Source of the DNA: Candidatus Sigynarchaeota archaeon
Lineage (GTDB): Archaea > Asgardarchaeota > Jordarchaeia > Jordarchaeales > Jordarchaeaceae
DNA length: 18,572 bases
Direction: 5' to 3'
Assembly (NCBI GenBank): GCA_030587505.1
Contig: JAUQYY010000034.1
Span: forward strand, 1 to 18,572
Shown here: piece after piece, positions 1 through 8,232 of the stretch
Layout of the letters: every line of letters starts with the position of its first letter
Numbering within the stretch: position 1 is the first letter of the stretch
Notes under the pieces: generated by a model
What the model was told of the DNA's origin: nothing
What the model saw: the letters and a program-made list of their open reading frames with translations, nothing else
Databases searched by the model: none
Made by a program: the position numbers and the translations under genes

Positions 1-431
1 TCTCTGCCCGGTTTCAGCTCTCCGCCCACGGCTCGTGTTGAGAATGCGATCAGAACGGCGTCCACTTGGTCACCCCGATTCAGGAACCGGAAAATGTAGA
101 CGCCCAAGAGTTTCTCCACCTCCACCTTCACACCGGTTTCCTCCCATATCTCCCTCACCACCGCCTCCTCGTAGCTCTCGTTGGCTTCGGGTTTCCCGCC
201 AGCAAGAATCCATCCGTCCATTTTCATAGGGTTTCCATAAACATCCCTTACAACCACCGGCTTTTTAATCATCACAACTCCGCCGTTCATCTTCACAACC
301 GCGACGACTCTAATCCACTCCTCCTCCTTGAAATAGTCGAAGATGGACCTCACAACGGGTATCTCTATGACTCTTTTCCTCGCGTTTCCGTACCGTGAGA
401 GAAGAGAATCCAAGGACTCCATTTCGATCAT
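1..431 (-). CDS. NUDIX hydrolase, 3' end outside window
   Basis: Reading leftward from ATG at 431 (a second in-frame ATG is at 422) gives about 143 residues before the window ends. A complete NUDIX box lies at residues 79-101: GKPEANE, then seven residues, then REIWEETGV, matching GX5EX7REUXEEXGU. The glutamates of REIWEE bind the metal in this superfamily, which cleaves nucleoside diphosphates linked to another moiety. The preceding stretch (roughly residues 42-78) fits the usual NUDIX beta strands. The substrate cannot be told from the box. The start lies 50 nt downstream of the stop of the DUF2085 gene on the same strand, so the two may be cotranscribed. The C-terminus is missing only because the window ends. 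Confidence 0.9.
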   Translation of the reverse strand, partial: MIEMESLDSLLSRYGNARKRVIEIPVVRSIFDYFKEEEWIRVVAVVKMNGGVVMIKKPVVVRDVYGNPMKMDGWILAGGKPEANESYEEAVVREIWEETGVKVEVEKLLGVYIFRFLNRGDQVDAVLIAFSTRAVGGELKPGR

Positions 432-480
432 CCGCAAACACTTGAACAAGAATACATGTAGAGTTCATCTTGTAAAAGTT

Positions 481-963
481 TTATGTTTGCCTTTCCTCCC
501 TCCTGCCAGGATACATGTCCGACTTCGGACCGTACTCCCTGATGACCCTTCTGTACACCGCAAACACCGCGAATAAGAAGAATATAATCACCGTGACTAT
601 GGTCCAGACTGGTTCAGTGAACCTTAGGAGGGTTATTCCGAACCCCAGAGCGTACCCGGTTGGCACTCTTATGTAGTTTTTACTCTCCCTGCCGAAAACG
701 CCTTGCGTCCACCAGTCAACCATCGCTGGCAGGGCGAGGCAAACAGCCAGAAGCAAGCTTATCCTGGCTTCCAGGTAGGTTATAATCGAGAACGCCTGCA
801 GGAGGATGCCTGTGATGAAACCGAGCGTGAGGCCGGTGCACCTGGCGCAGATGTAGAGTCTCCTGCCGAAGAGCTTAATGCAGAGAGCCCTGTCAAGATG
901 CTCCTCGGTGTGATGCGATAACAGGTAGAGTAGGACTCTCTTCAATTCTTCCCAGTTGACCAT
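481..963 (-). CDS. DUF2085 membrane protein
   Basis: A 160-residue protein with the DUF2085 signature: a His-rich start (HH at residues 17-18), then C28 and GRRLYICARCTG, with the CxxC pair C39/C42, next to the first membrane segment. About four hydrophobic segments follow (about 43-62, 68-85, 103-118 and 118-137), and the tail is basic. The biochemical role of DUF2085 is unknown; the Cys/His cluster suggests metal binding near the membrane face. ATG 963 is preceded by GGTGG. A NUDIX gene follows 50 nt downstream, possibly in the same transcript. Confidence 0.85.
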   Translation of the reverse strand: MVNWEELKRVLLYLLSHHTEEHLDRALCIKLFGRRLYICARCTGLTLGFITGILLQAFSIITYLEARISLLLAVCLALPAMVDWWTQGVFGRESKNYIRVPTGYALGFGITLLRFTEPVWTIVTVIIFFLFAVFAVYRRVIREYGPKSDMYPGRREERQT

Positions 964-1240
964 TAAACCACCGTTAGCAAGATTCAGAACAAACCGAGCC
1001 GAACCAAGCCGAGCAACACCTAACCTAAGGTACGGGCTGACTGCCCACTGGTGACTGGTGCGGTTTTATCCTAATGAAAAATTAGGCTCTTAAAAACCTT
1101 TTTAAACGCAACCGATCCGGGAATGGTGTGCGGCACTCGTCTTCTTTTCGAAGTGTGGGTGAGTGAACACAGTTTTCTCGGAGAAGTATAAAAATATAAA
1201 GATAAAAAATAAAGGGTTTCTAATATTATTGTGGTGCTTT
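964..1240. other. Intergenic region, promoter of the DUF2085 gene
   Basis: No credible gene. It holds a perfect 6-bp hairpin at 1070-1086 (CCTAAT, 5-nt loop, ATTAGG) and a leftward TATA-like element near 1097-1106. That would give a roughly 100-nt leader for the DUF2085 gene starting at 963. The hairpin could instead mark the transcript end of the gene at 1241-1444. Confidence 0.4.
1097..1106 (-). promoter_or_regulatory. Possible TATA box for DUF2085 gene
   Basis: TTTAAAAAGG on the minus strand, about 135 nt before ATG 963. It is AT-rich within a GC-richer context, but the distance implies a long leader, so the assignment is tentative. Confidence 0.3.
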
Positions 1241-1444
1241 TTACTCTCTTACGACTAGGTAGATGATTAGTCCGATTATGCCTGTTAGGATTACTATGAT
1301 GAGCCATAGTGCGCCGTTCATGCCTCGCGATTCAGCGTCCTTGTAGACCCAGATCGCTAGGATAATGCCGATGATACACCAGACGACGATGATGATCCAC
1401 CAGAGCATGCTTGCACCAAACATGTCGAACTGTAGGGGTAACAT
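1241..1444 (-). CDS. 67-aa membrane protein with two helices
   Basis: The protein has two hydrophobic helices (about residues 13-34 and 44-64) joined by a short charged hairpin containing VYKDAESRGMNG. That is the layout of small archaeal proteins related to the PLDc_N-type membrane hairpin. A strong Shine-Dalgarno (GGAGG, 1451-1456) sits just upstream of ATG 1444 and a TATA box lies about 50 nt upstream, so it is expressed as its own unit. Function is unknown; membrane location is inferred from hydrophobicity only. Confidence 0.8.
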   Translation of the reverse strand: MLPLQFDMFGASMLWWIIIVVWCIIGIILAIWVYKDAESRGMNGALWLIIVILTGIIGLIIYLVVRE

Positions 1445-1487
1445 TAGATTTCCTCCTTAGTTTTGGTTAGTACGTGCATCTGATTTG

Positions 1488-1498
1488 AATTATATAAA
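1488..1498 (-). promoter_or_regulatory. TATA box for the 67-aa membrane protein gene
   Basis: TTTATATAATT on the minus strand, centred about 50 nt before ATG 1444, which leaves a ~20-25 nt leader carrying the ribosome-binding site. Confidence 0.6.
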
Positions 1499-1499
1499 T

Positions 1500-2023
1500 G
1501 TTACTAATATTTATTTATTATAATCATTTATTATTAAACTTTTTAAGCAAACTTATGTCTTTAATCCGAATAATACTTGCTCAACACTTCAAAAACCATC
1601 CTATTAGACATATCAGTCAATGATTTACCTCTCAAAATAGCTATCATTTTAGATTCACAAAACAAACCTCAAAATCGTTACCTATCCAAAAATTATACAC
1701 AAAAACTCTCCTCTTTCAATTTTAAATAATTGAAATACCCCTATTTCAAATTAAACCACTTAATCTAGAAGAAATTTCAAAAACACAGCAATTTCACACC
1801 TCATAACTTTTATAACACCCTCCGCAGGCACCTTTCTCTACTTTTCATCATTCCACAACAAAAATAAGTTAAGCACCGGGTAAATTTTTAAAAAGGGCAA
1901 ACGGATAGAATCAAAACAGCTGATACAATTAGTTTTCCAAATAGCCAATCCCTACGAAGAACAGAGCCAAGGAGTTCACCGACACCAACCGTGTTTGTCC
2001 ATTATTCCGGGAGAAAGGATAAT
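1500..2023. other. AT-rich divergent intergenic region
   Basis: About 520 bases with no credible ORF on either strand, markedly richer in A/T than the neighbouring genes. A possible rightward TATA element (AATTTTTAAAAAG, about 1884-1896) lies some 130 nt before the UPF0282 start. No repeat or RNA gene was recognised. Confidence 0.5.
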
Positions 2024-2890
2024 ATGAGAATTATTCCCCTAGCCTCTGAAAGCCTCGGCACAAGAAGTATGGCAACCTACATTGAAACCCGAGGCTGCCG
2101 CATTCTAATCGATCCTGGTGTTGCTCTCGGCCCGTGGAGGTACGGCCTCAAGCCCCACAAAACGGAACTGGAGAGAAGGTCACAGCACTGGACGGCGATA
2201 AAGTCATACTCGGAGAACTCCGACATCCTCATCATCACCCACTACCACTACGATCATTATAACCCTAGGGAGCCGGAAATATTCCGTGGAAAAACCGTTC
2301 TGGTAAAGCACCCTGAGAAGAACATAAACTTCAGCCAGAAGAGGAGGTCCGCCTATTTCCTGAGACGGATAGAGGGCCTCCCTCTCGAGGTTAGGCGAAG
2401 CGACGGGCAATCCTTCGAATTCGGAAACACGGAGATAGTCTTCTCCAAGCCTGTGTTCCACGGAGCGGATTCCAGGCTGGGATACGTAACAGAGGTCGCT
2501 GTAAAGGAGGGGAAACAGGTCTTTCTGCACACCTCCGATGTGGAGGGACCCTGCCTCGACTCTCAAACGCTCTTTGTGATAGACCAAGACCCGGATATCA
2601 TTTTCTGCGACGGTCCCATGACCTACATGCTGGGAAGTCACTACTCCCCGCAAAACCTGCGGGATTCAATCAGCAACATCCTCAAAATAATGGACAAAAC
2701 ACGGGTAAAAAAGTTCATACTGGACCATCACTTTCTTAGGGATCTCAACTGGCGGGAAAGCATCAGAGAACTCTTCCCAGCAGCCGAGGAGAAGGGACTC
2801 GAAATAATCAGCGCAGCGGAGTTCAGAGGCTTGAAAAACGACCTGCTGGAAGCTCGAAGAAAAGAACTCTGGGAAAAACACCCCGAGTAG
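2024..2890 (+). CDS. UPF0282 metallo-beta-lactamase-fold protein
   Basis: A 288-residue protein starting MRIIPLASESLGTRSMATYI, the hallmark N-terminus of the archaeal UPF0282 family. The metal motif HYHYDH is at residues 73-78, matching HxHxDH of the metallo-beta-lactamase fold. Further conserved elements are HTSDVEGP in the middle and LDHHFLRD near the C-terminus. Members are hydrolase-like and presumably bind two metal ions; the substrate is not established. I prefer ATG 2024, preceded by GGGAGAAAGGA, over a GTG at 1991 that adds 11 non-conserved residues. The gene converges on endonuclease V, 54 nt away. Confidence 0.92.
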   Translation: MRIIPLASESLGTRSMATYIETRGCRILIDPGVALGPWRYGLKPHKTELERRSQHWTAIKSYSENSDILIITHYHYDHYNPREPEIFRGKTVLVKHPEKNINFSQKRRSAYFLRRIEGLPLEVRRSDGQSFEFGNTEIVFSKPVFHGADSRLGYVTEVAVKEGKQVFLHTSDVEGPCLDSQTLFVIDQDPDIIFCDGPMTYMLGSHYSPQNLRDSISNILKIMDKTRVKKFILDHHFLRDLNWRESIRELFPAAEEKGLEIISAAEFRGLKNDLLEARRKELWEKHPE

Positions 2891-2940
2891 TCCATCACCA
2901 CCACACTCGCCAGACCTCGTCATTCAAAGGACGAGCAAGT

Positions 2941-2959
2941 AGGCCTAAAGCCTGTTTTT
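2941..2959 (+). terminator. Hairpin/T-tract terminator for UPF0282 gene
   Basis: AGGC, 5-nt loop, GCCT, then G and five T residues, 50 nt after the UPF0282 stop. It overlaps the last codons of the convergent endonuclease V gene. The stem is short. Confidence 0.35.
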
Positions 2960-3649
2960 AAGCTCCTTTTTTCTTGATTTTGAGAGAAGGTCTGCTAGCC
3001 TTAATGGTTCGGGGATGCGAAGCCTTGAGGTTTCCAGCACGATTCTTATGGCTGTTTCTAAGGAGATTTTGTGCCCCACGCTGACAAAGACCGGCTTGGC
3101 TCCAACTCGGGTTGTGACCGCTGCTCCCACCACTCTGCCATCAAGCATGATGAGGGAATACCGTTCCCCCCGTTTCCGAGGTTGCACCTCGCCGCAGAGC
3201 AGGGTTTTAGCCACGCCGATTACCGGTTTATCTACGAGGATTCCAAAGTGGGAAGCGGCTCCGAGCAGGTTGGGGTGCAGTCTTCCGTTTGAGTCCACCA
3301 TGAATAGGTCCACGTGGCTCTTCAGCCTCCTGGCAACCTCGATTATTGCCGGCGTTTCCCGAAAGGAGAGAAGGGTGGGTACGTACGGAAAGGTAACCCT
3401 CGTGTAGGCCACCTCCTCCTCGATTACGCGCATGTCTTCACGGCTCATGACAACCGCACACGCAATCGCTGTGTCACCGTGGTACGCTACGTCTAAGCCA
3501 CAGATGTTCTCAACCCTCTCGAACCTGTCCTCCTCGATTACCCTCAGAGCTAGTCTCCTCTGGAGCTCCCTAGCCTCCCTGAGAGTCAAACCGATCTTTT
3601 TCAGCTCCTCGTTCCAGCTGCTACCTTTCCTCAACCTCCCAGAACGCAA
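2945..3649 (-). CDS. nfi: Endonuclease V
   Basis: A 234-residue protein of the endonuclease V family, which cleaves DNA or RNA at the second phosphodiester bond 3' of inosine and other deaminated bases. Catalytic residues fit: D53 in CGLDVAYHGD, E98 in PYVPTLLSFRE, and D119 in MVDSNGRLHP. K148 of GVAK and H192 of VSVGHKISL are also family-typical. The segment after D119 reads SNGRLHPNLLG rather than the commoner GxGxxHPRxxG, a mild divergence. TTG 3649 is chosen because GAAGGG sits about 6 nt upstream and an in-frame TGA lies 15 nt before it. The length is normal. Confidence 0.93.
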   Translation of the reverse strand: MRSGRLRKGSSWNEELKKIGLTLREARELQRRLALRVIEEDRFERVENICGLDVAYHGDTAIACAVVMSREDMRVIEEEVAYTRVTFPYVPTLLSFRETPAIIEVARRLKSHVDLFMVDSNGRLHPNLLGAASHFGILVDKPVIGVAKTLLCGEVQPRKRGERYSLIMLDGRVVGAAVTTRVGAKPVFVSVGHKISLETAIRIVLETSRLRIPEPLRLADLLSKSRKKELKNRL

Positions 3650-3750
3650 CAGTAACCCTTCTCAAACCGTGATGCACACAAACCTTTCTCCTTCGGCCGT
3701 ACATTTTCTTCGCTCGGACCGAAACCCAGAATAATTATAGTCCTCTCCGC

Positions 3751-3760
3751 CTCTTATAAG
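3751..3760 (-). promoter_or_regulatory. Possible TATA box for endonuclease V
   Basis: CTTATAAGAG on the minus strand, about 105 nt upstream of the TTG start, between the protease stop and the endonuclease V gene. Confidence 0.4.
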
Positions 3761-3810
3761 ATTTTCAAAAACTCCTTTTTGAGGGAAAGGATTCAATGTT
3801 AGGGATGGTT

Positions 3811-5607
3811 TCAGATCCATCCGACCACTGCGGGTTGGAAGAACACGAACGGAGTTAGTGACAGAACCTGGTAGGTTATACTGTTTTTCTGCCCCGGGGT
3901 CATAACCCACACTCCCTGAAGCTCCCCCACGACCGCCAAACTGTTAACGGGTTTGAAGTCCTGTAGCCAAACAAGGTGAGGACTCATGTCCTGACCGTCG
4001 CACTCCACCGTAACCCTCACATTCCAGAAGTAAACCGTCACCATGAAGGGGCCCAGGGGTACGATGTATGCTCCGTCCGGGGTAGCGAAGGTGTAGGGCC
4101 ACTTTGCGACCTCAACGTGCTTGGACCAGGAGGATGTGTCGGCTATCTGGTGGTAAGCGTCCAGCGCGTTGAGCAGCCCGTACCCCGAGGCTGGGTCCCA
4201 GCCCGGCAGCAGTATGTCGTTCATAGCGGCGGCTCTTATTATGGCTGCGCGTATTCTGAGCGACCACTCCTCCCGGGGTATGCCGAGCTCCTTGCAGGTC
4301 TGGGCGAGCATTGCTGCGACGCCCGCGGTTTCCGGACCAGCCAGGCTCGTGTGGCCGCTTGTGGACGGGGCTAGAACCTCGGGCTTGGGTCGGCAGTCCC
4401 ATGTGGGCCCGAAGCTTGTTATGCTCGATGGGAGGCCGAAATTGTTACACGCTCCCGACGTTATGGCGAACTCTGCGTCGCCAGGGTTTGAAACAGACCT
4501 TATCCTGTTGTAGTTGTTCCCAACGGCCACGCAAACAACTATTCCGCAGTAGCGGTAAACATAGTTCATCATGGCTGTTAGTGTTCTGCTCATACGGATG
4601 GGGTTGTCTGTTCCGTCACTGAAGTTGATTACGCTGATGTTGTACTTGTCCCTGTTGGCTGCACACCAAGCCATCCAAAAGATTAGGTTCGCGGGATCAT
4701 AGCCGAAGTCCCAGTCAATAACCCTGATGTCAATTATGTTTGCACCCTTGGCGACTCCCCTGTTGTCACCCCCCGCTGCTGCGCCGGCGCAGGCGGTGCC
4801 GTGGTTCACTCCGTAGGGGTGAATGTCCGGGATGGGATCGTATGTGGTGTTGCTGGTGTCAATGACTATTCCCGTTGATCCTTCTATGTTCAGTATCACC
4901 TCGCCCTGGGTCTTCGTGAAGTTTCCCTCCGGGGTTTCGAACTGCCAGTCGTCTATTCCCGCATCGAGGAAGACTATGCTCACACCCTGACCCGTTATGT
5001 TACGCCCGTTTAGCTGCAGGCCCCAGACCTGGGGGGCTTTGGTCAGCGCAACCCACCATTTTGGCTCCGCTGGCTGCTTTGCGTCTTTTGACTGGTACAC
5101 TTTCCCATCCACACCTTGGGAGCTCATGGTCTGTAGTATCTCCTCTGTTTCGTTGACTATGCTGGGGGACATGTACTGCCTGAAGTTGTTTTCCACGTAC
5201 ATTATCTTGTTCTGGTAGCGTTTGGTGAATTCCTCCAGCTTGTCGTAACCCTTAATGTCACAGGGAAGAACGTGTATGTCCCCCAGGTTTACGAGGAAGG
5301 GTTCCCCCTGAGCGTCGCGCCTGACTCTCAAATAGCTCAGGTTGTCCAGCTCCTCCATCAAGCTCTTGTTAATGTACTCTTTGAACCGTACCATTACGGG
5401 TATCCATTCCCCGTCTAGGCTCTTCGCCATTTGTTTGATTTTGGGGTCAATGACCCAGTTGGAACTTGCTTCACTGGTTGGAAACCTGATAACGAGTGGA
5501 GTTGAAGGTTGAGTGTAGAAGAAGAATGGGAGAGTCGATATTAGAAAGATGAGTATGATTAGGAGGGCAGTCATCCCCTTTTTTGACCACACGCTTGATG
5601 TAGCCAT
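3811..5607 (-). CDS. Membrane-anchored subtilisin-like (S8) protease
   Basis: A 598-residue secreted or anchored serine protease. Residues 12-32 form a hydrophobic signal/anchor after a basic start. Residues about 55-180 are a propeptide-like region. The peptidase S8 domain follows with D215 (FLDAGID), H269 (NHGTACAG), oxyanion N364 (AVGNN) and S421 in HTSLAGPETAG. That last motif departs from the canonical GTSMATPHVAG by having H for G before TS and E in place of the H, but it keeps the nucleophile. A C-terminal beta-rich region from about 500 follows. It is expected to act outside the cell on unknown proteins. A GGAGGAAGG tract lies 22-30 nt before ATG 5607. Confidence 0.93.
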   Translation of the reverse strand: MATSSVWSKKGMTALLIILIFLISTLPFFFYTQPSTPLVIRFPTSEASSNWVIDPKIKQMAKSLDGEWIPVMVRFKEYINKSLMEELDNLSYLRVRRDAQGEPFLVNLGDIHVLPCDIKGYDKLEEFTKRYQNKIMYVENNFRQYMSPSIVNETEEILQTMSSQGVDGKVYQSKDAKQPAEPKWWVALTKAPQVWGLQLNGRNITGQGVSIVFLDAGIDDWQFETPEGNFTKTQGEVILNIEGSTGIVIDTSNTTYDPIPDIHPYGVNHGTACAGAAAGGDNRGVAKGANIIDIRVIDWDFGYDPANLIFWMAWCAANRDKYNISVINFSDGTDNPIRMSRTLTAMMNYVYRYCGIVVCVAVGNNYNRIRSVSNPGDAEFAITSGACNNFGLPSSITSFGPTWDCRPKPEVLAPSTSGHTSLAGPETAGVAAMLAQTCKELGIPREEWSLRIRAAIIRAAAMNDILLPGWDPASGYGLLNALDAYHQIADTSSWSKHVEVAKWPYTFATPDGAYIVPLGPFMVTVYFWNVRVTVECDGQDMSPHLVWLQDFKPVNSLAVVGELQGVWVMTPGQKNSITYQVLSLTPFVFFQPAVVGWI

Positions 5608-5650
5608 TTCGGTCTTGCTCCTGTCCTTCCTCCAACTTTTGGAGGCTATA

Positions 5651-5664
5651 CTATTTATTTTATG
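5651..5664 (-). promoter_or_regulatory. TATA-like element for the S8 protease
   Basis: CATAAAATAAATAG on the minus strand, centred about 50 nt before ATG 5607. The rest of 5665-5850 is T-rich on the plus strand and shows no gene. Confidence 0.4.
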
Positions 5665-5854
5665 TGGTTTGATTCTGAACGAATCTTGGAATGTTGACGT
5701 GTTTCTCCTTTTTCTCTTCAGGCTTCTTTGGCTTTTTTTGGCGGGTTCTGTTGTTTGCGTTTTTGTGTTTGTTTCTTGGTTTGGGTTTCTTTTCGGTCAT
5801 CCAAATTTAATATGAATTTGAGTAATATTTATCTATGAAAATATGAGCGAAAGG

Positions 5855-5862
5855 TATAAATA
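5855..5862 (+). promoter_or_regulatory. TATA box for UPF0280 operon
   Basis: TATAAATA flanked by AAGG and CCTG, 51 nt upstream of ATG 5913. A start of transcription near 5887 would give a ~25-nt leader. Confidence 0.65.
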
Positions 5863-5912
5863 CCTGTAATTCGATTAGTAAAGCCATACAAACATCTGTT
5901 GAGAGTGCAGGA

Positions 5913-6674
5913 ATGACATTAACACGAGTGACGTACACAATAAAACAATCCAAACTCACAATAGAAACAGACAACCCCAGAACCGTTAAAATCGCAATCA
6001 ACTCCGTCAAAAAGAACCGCGAAAAGCTGGAAGCCTACATCAGAAAAAACCCCGAATTCCTCACCTCCCACACGCCACTAGAGGTCAGGGACGCCCCCGA
6101 AATAGTCCACACCATGGCGAGAGCGGCACTCGAAGCGGGCGTGGGCCCCATGGCAGCCGTGGCCGGCGCCCTAGCAGACCATGCGGTTGAAGCGATGCTA
6201 CCCTCAGCAAAGGTGGCCGTTGTGGAAAACGGCGGCGAAATCTCCGCCCAGTCAAACACCCAAATCATCGTGGGCATACTGGCCGGTGCATCCTCACTCT
6301 CGGGTAAGATCGCCTTCAAACTAAAACCGAAAGACTTTCCCATAGGAATAGGCACAAGCTCCGGAACCGTGGGCCACGCGATTAGCTTCGGAGAGGCAGA
6401 CGCAGCCACAATAATCGCAGACAACGCGGCTCTCGCAGACGCCGCAGCAACAGCGGTGGGAAACGCTGTCAAGGGCGGCGACGTCGAAAAATCGGTGCAG
6501 AGAGGATTGGAAACAGCCGAAACCATTCGGGGAGTGAGAGGCTCACTCATAATTCGTGGAGAGTACGCTGGCATGGTGGGCAAGCTGCCCCAGCTTGTGA
6601 GAATTGAGGGCGAAACACCGAGCAGCCTGAGGAGTATTCGGGATTATCTTCCCCCAAAAATCAAGTTCCTCTAG
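5913..6674 (+). CDS. UPF0280 family protein (ApbE-related fold)
   Basis: A 253-residue protein with UPF0280 hallmarks: EAGVGPMAAVAGALADHAVE at about 75-94, the VENGGEI motif after it, and the Gly/Ser-rich IGIGTSSGTVGHA followed by an Ala-rich helix with DNAALADAAATAVGNAV. The family is distantly related to the ApbE flavin transferases and is found mainly in methanogens and other archaea; its activity is not settled. The downstream aspartokinase-like gene starts 17 nt after the stop with a Shine-Dalgarno that overlaps this stop codon, so the two form an operon and may act together. Confidence 0.88.
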   Translation: MTLTRVTYTIKQSKLTIETDNPRTVKIAINSVKKNREKLEAYIRKNPEFLTSHTPLEVRDAPEIVHTMARAALEAGVGPMAAVAGALADHAVEAMLPSAKVAVVENGGEISAQSNTQIIVGILAGASSLSGKIAFKLKPKDFPIGIGTSSGTVGHAISFGEADAATIIADNAALADAAATAVGNAVKGGDVEKSVQRGLETAETIRGVRGSLIIRGEYAGMVGKLPQLVRIEGETPSSLRSIRDYLPPKIKFL

Positions 6675-6690
6675 GAGGTGCGTGGAAAAA

Positions 6691-7236
6691 ATGACCCATG
6701 AAGGAAAAAACAGGTTGATTCTGGAGATTCCCGGAATGAACATCTCAGAACCGTCCGACATAATACGCATCACACAACACGTTAAGCGAAACAGGAACCG
6801 TGAAATCCTCATAGTGATAACCGGTTCGGGAAACATCTCCGACCAGTTAGCCAGCCTAGCTTACGAGTCTTCCAGCAACAAGGTAGAGTCTTCCGAGCTG
6901 GACGAACTCCTTGCACTAGGTCAGCTTCTCGAAGCACAACTCATAACCACAGCTCTAAAATCGCAGAATGTAAACGCCACATATGTTGACCCCTTCAGAC
7001 ATAATCCGATTAGAACCATCGGAAACTCCGGAAACCCGCAGGTGGCCGAGGTGGAATCGGTGAGAGAGATTGAGAGGGAAATAGGTTTCAAACTCTCAGA
7101 GCAGACTGTGATCCTGTGCGGGGCGGTCGGGACCAACGAGGAGGGAAAAATAACCATAATTCGAGACGGTCAAGAAAAGGTTCTAAAAATACTTAAAAGG
7201 GCTTTAAAAACCCAGTTGCACCAACGGGTGCAGTGA
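6691..7236 (+). CDS. Aspartokinase-like amino-acid-kinase-fold protein
   Basis: 181 residues from ATG 6691. AGGAGGTG at 6673-6680 overlaps the upstream TAG and is ideally spaced for this ATG, while a GTG at 6682 is too close. ILIVITGSGNISDQL resembles the aspartokinase VVSAMxxxTDxL segment. LDELLALGQLLEAQLITTAL resembles DELLSxGExxSAxLxxxAL, and VILCGAVGTNEEGKITII resembles the GFxGxxxxGxxTxLGR strand. The N-terminal KFGGTS nucleotide-binding element and the ACT domains are absent, so aspartate kinase activity is doubtful. It is translationally linked to UPF0280. The assignment rests on local motifs only. A small hairpin (TGCACC/GGTGCA, about 7216-7233) covers the 3' end. Confidence 0.7.
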   Translation: MTHEGKNRLILEIPGMNISEPSDIIRITQHVKRNRNREILIVITGSGNISDQLASLAYESSSNKVESSELDELLALGQLLEAQLITTALKSQNVNATYVDPFRHNPIRTIGNSGNPQVAEVESVREIEREIGFKLSEQTVILCGAVGTNEEGKITIIRDGQEKVLKILKRALKTQLHQRVQ

Positions 7237-7284
7237 ACGAGGTAAAGCTGCTGCTATAAGTGGGCCGGGCTGCTCTTTGTCGTG

Positions 7285-7842
7285 TTAGATTCTGATTTCT
7301 TGCCTTCGGGTTCTCCGTCTCCTGGTTCTGGTTTTCTTTTTTGTGTCTTTGTGTGGGCAGTCTAGGATCTTGTTTATTTGTTCCTGAACGTCTCGGGGTA
7401 GCTCGTTGTTTGCTATGGCGTAAACCTTTGAGATTACAAGGAGGTCTGATTGTGAAACGTCTGGGCTGCTTGACCAGCCGGAAGACGCCAGAACCATGCA
7501 AACCTTCTCTTTTCTTACGCAGCCCCTTTCACAGTTTTCGCACTGGACTGGCTCCACGTAAACGTCGCCGCTTTTTAGGTCGACTGTGTAGATGGCTTTT
7601 TCATCCCTCAAAACAACCTTGTCATCCTTGGTGTCGAACCCCATGGCTTGCAGCGTTTCTTTTACGATGGGAACGTTTATCGGGGCGGTTGGCAGGCTCT
7701 CCAGTCTCCTCTGTCCGAGGAGCTGAGCGTAGGTGGGGAGAACACTGTAAGACAGCCTCAGATAAACGGGCTCGGTCTTTCCCTCAAATATCTTCTCGGA
7801 GATGATCTTTAGGCTCTCCAAGGGGTATTCGATGAAGCCATC
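7285..7842 (-). CDS. C-terminal part of interrupted GTPase-like gene, CxxC cluster
   Basis: This open frame directly continues the frame of the upstream gene (7843-8232) after a single TGA at 7843-7845. The first possible internal start is TTG 7821, which has no clear ribosome-binding site. The first ~20 residues (IEYPLESLKIISEKIFEG) look like the final helix of a small GTPase domain. A cysteine cluster, CENCERGC plus a later C (C94, C97, C101 and C108 counted from 7821), may bind zinc or an Fe-S cluster. The tail is very basic, with runs of K and R. I do not recognise the C-terminal domain. With the upstream part the protein would be about 315 residues, so this is probably not an independent gene. 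Confidence 0.6.
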   Translation of the reverse strand, partial: DGFIEYPLESLKIISEKIFEGKTEPVYLRLSYSVLPTYAQLLGQRRLESLPTAPINVPIVKETLQAMGFDTKDDKVVLRDEKAIYTVDLKSGDVYVEPVQCENCERGCVRKEKVCMVLASSGWSSSPDVSQSDLLVISKVYAIANNELPRDVQEQINKILDCPHKDTKKKTRTRRRRTRRQEIRI

Positions 7843-8232
7843 TCAGTACTCTTGGGCGATTTCCCCGGGGCTTTTTTCGCTCACTATGATGACTAGTATT
7901 GGAACCCTTCCGCAGTACTTGTAGATCTCCCTGATGTACCTTGGTGCTTCGTTCTCGATGCGCTCGGTGAGGAGAACAATCGCGCCGTAGGCGCCCTTAG
8001 AATAGTGGTGGAACATGGATTTGAAGGGTGGTGAGTCGTAAACGTCCCATATCTGAACCTTGACCAGCCTGCCCTTGACGCTGACGACGTTCACCTGCAG
8101 GCTGACGCCGACGATAGACTTGAAGCACTCCAGAAAATAGCTGTCCGGACCCATGGACAGAAGGAACCGGTCCTTAACCTCCTCCCTTGGGCCAACAACC
8201 AATACCTTGAAAACGAACTCTGATTCCAACAT
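7843..8232 (-). CDS. Degenerate small-GTPase-like domain, ends at in-frame TGA
   Basis: 129 residues resembling the first two thirds of a Ras/Rab-like GTPase. A beta1 strand FKVLVVG is followed by PREEVKDRFLL where the P-loop GxxxxGK[ST] should be. The strand VKVQIWDVYD comes where WDxxG is expected, and GAYGAIVLLTERI matches the strand before G4. VSEK replaces NKxD. No lysine or Ser/Thr is present at the P-loop end, so GTP binding is unlikely or altered. The frame ends at TGA 7843-7845 in the middle of the fold, and the same frame continues. ATG 8232 has GAGAGGT about 8 nt upstream. A nucleotide-free scaffold role is possible but unproven. Confidence 0.65.
   Translation of the reverse strand: MLESEFVFKVLVVGPREEVKDRFLLSMGPDSYFLECFKSIVGVSLQVNVVSVKGRLVKVQIWDVYDSPPFKSMFHHYSKGAYGAIVLLTERIENEAPRYIREIYKYCGRVPILVIIVSEKSPGEIAQEY

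Noticed and set aside
7843..7845. Selenocysteine at the TGA
   Set aside because: No selenoprotein family, no recognisable SECIS, and no tRNA-Sec in the array; nonsense or error is simpler.
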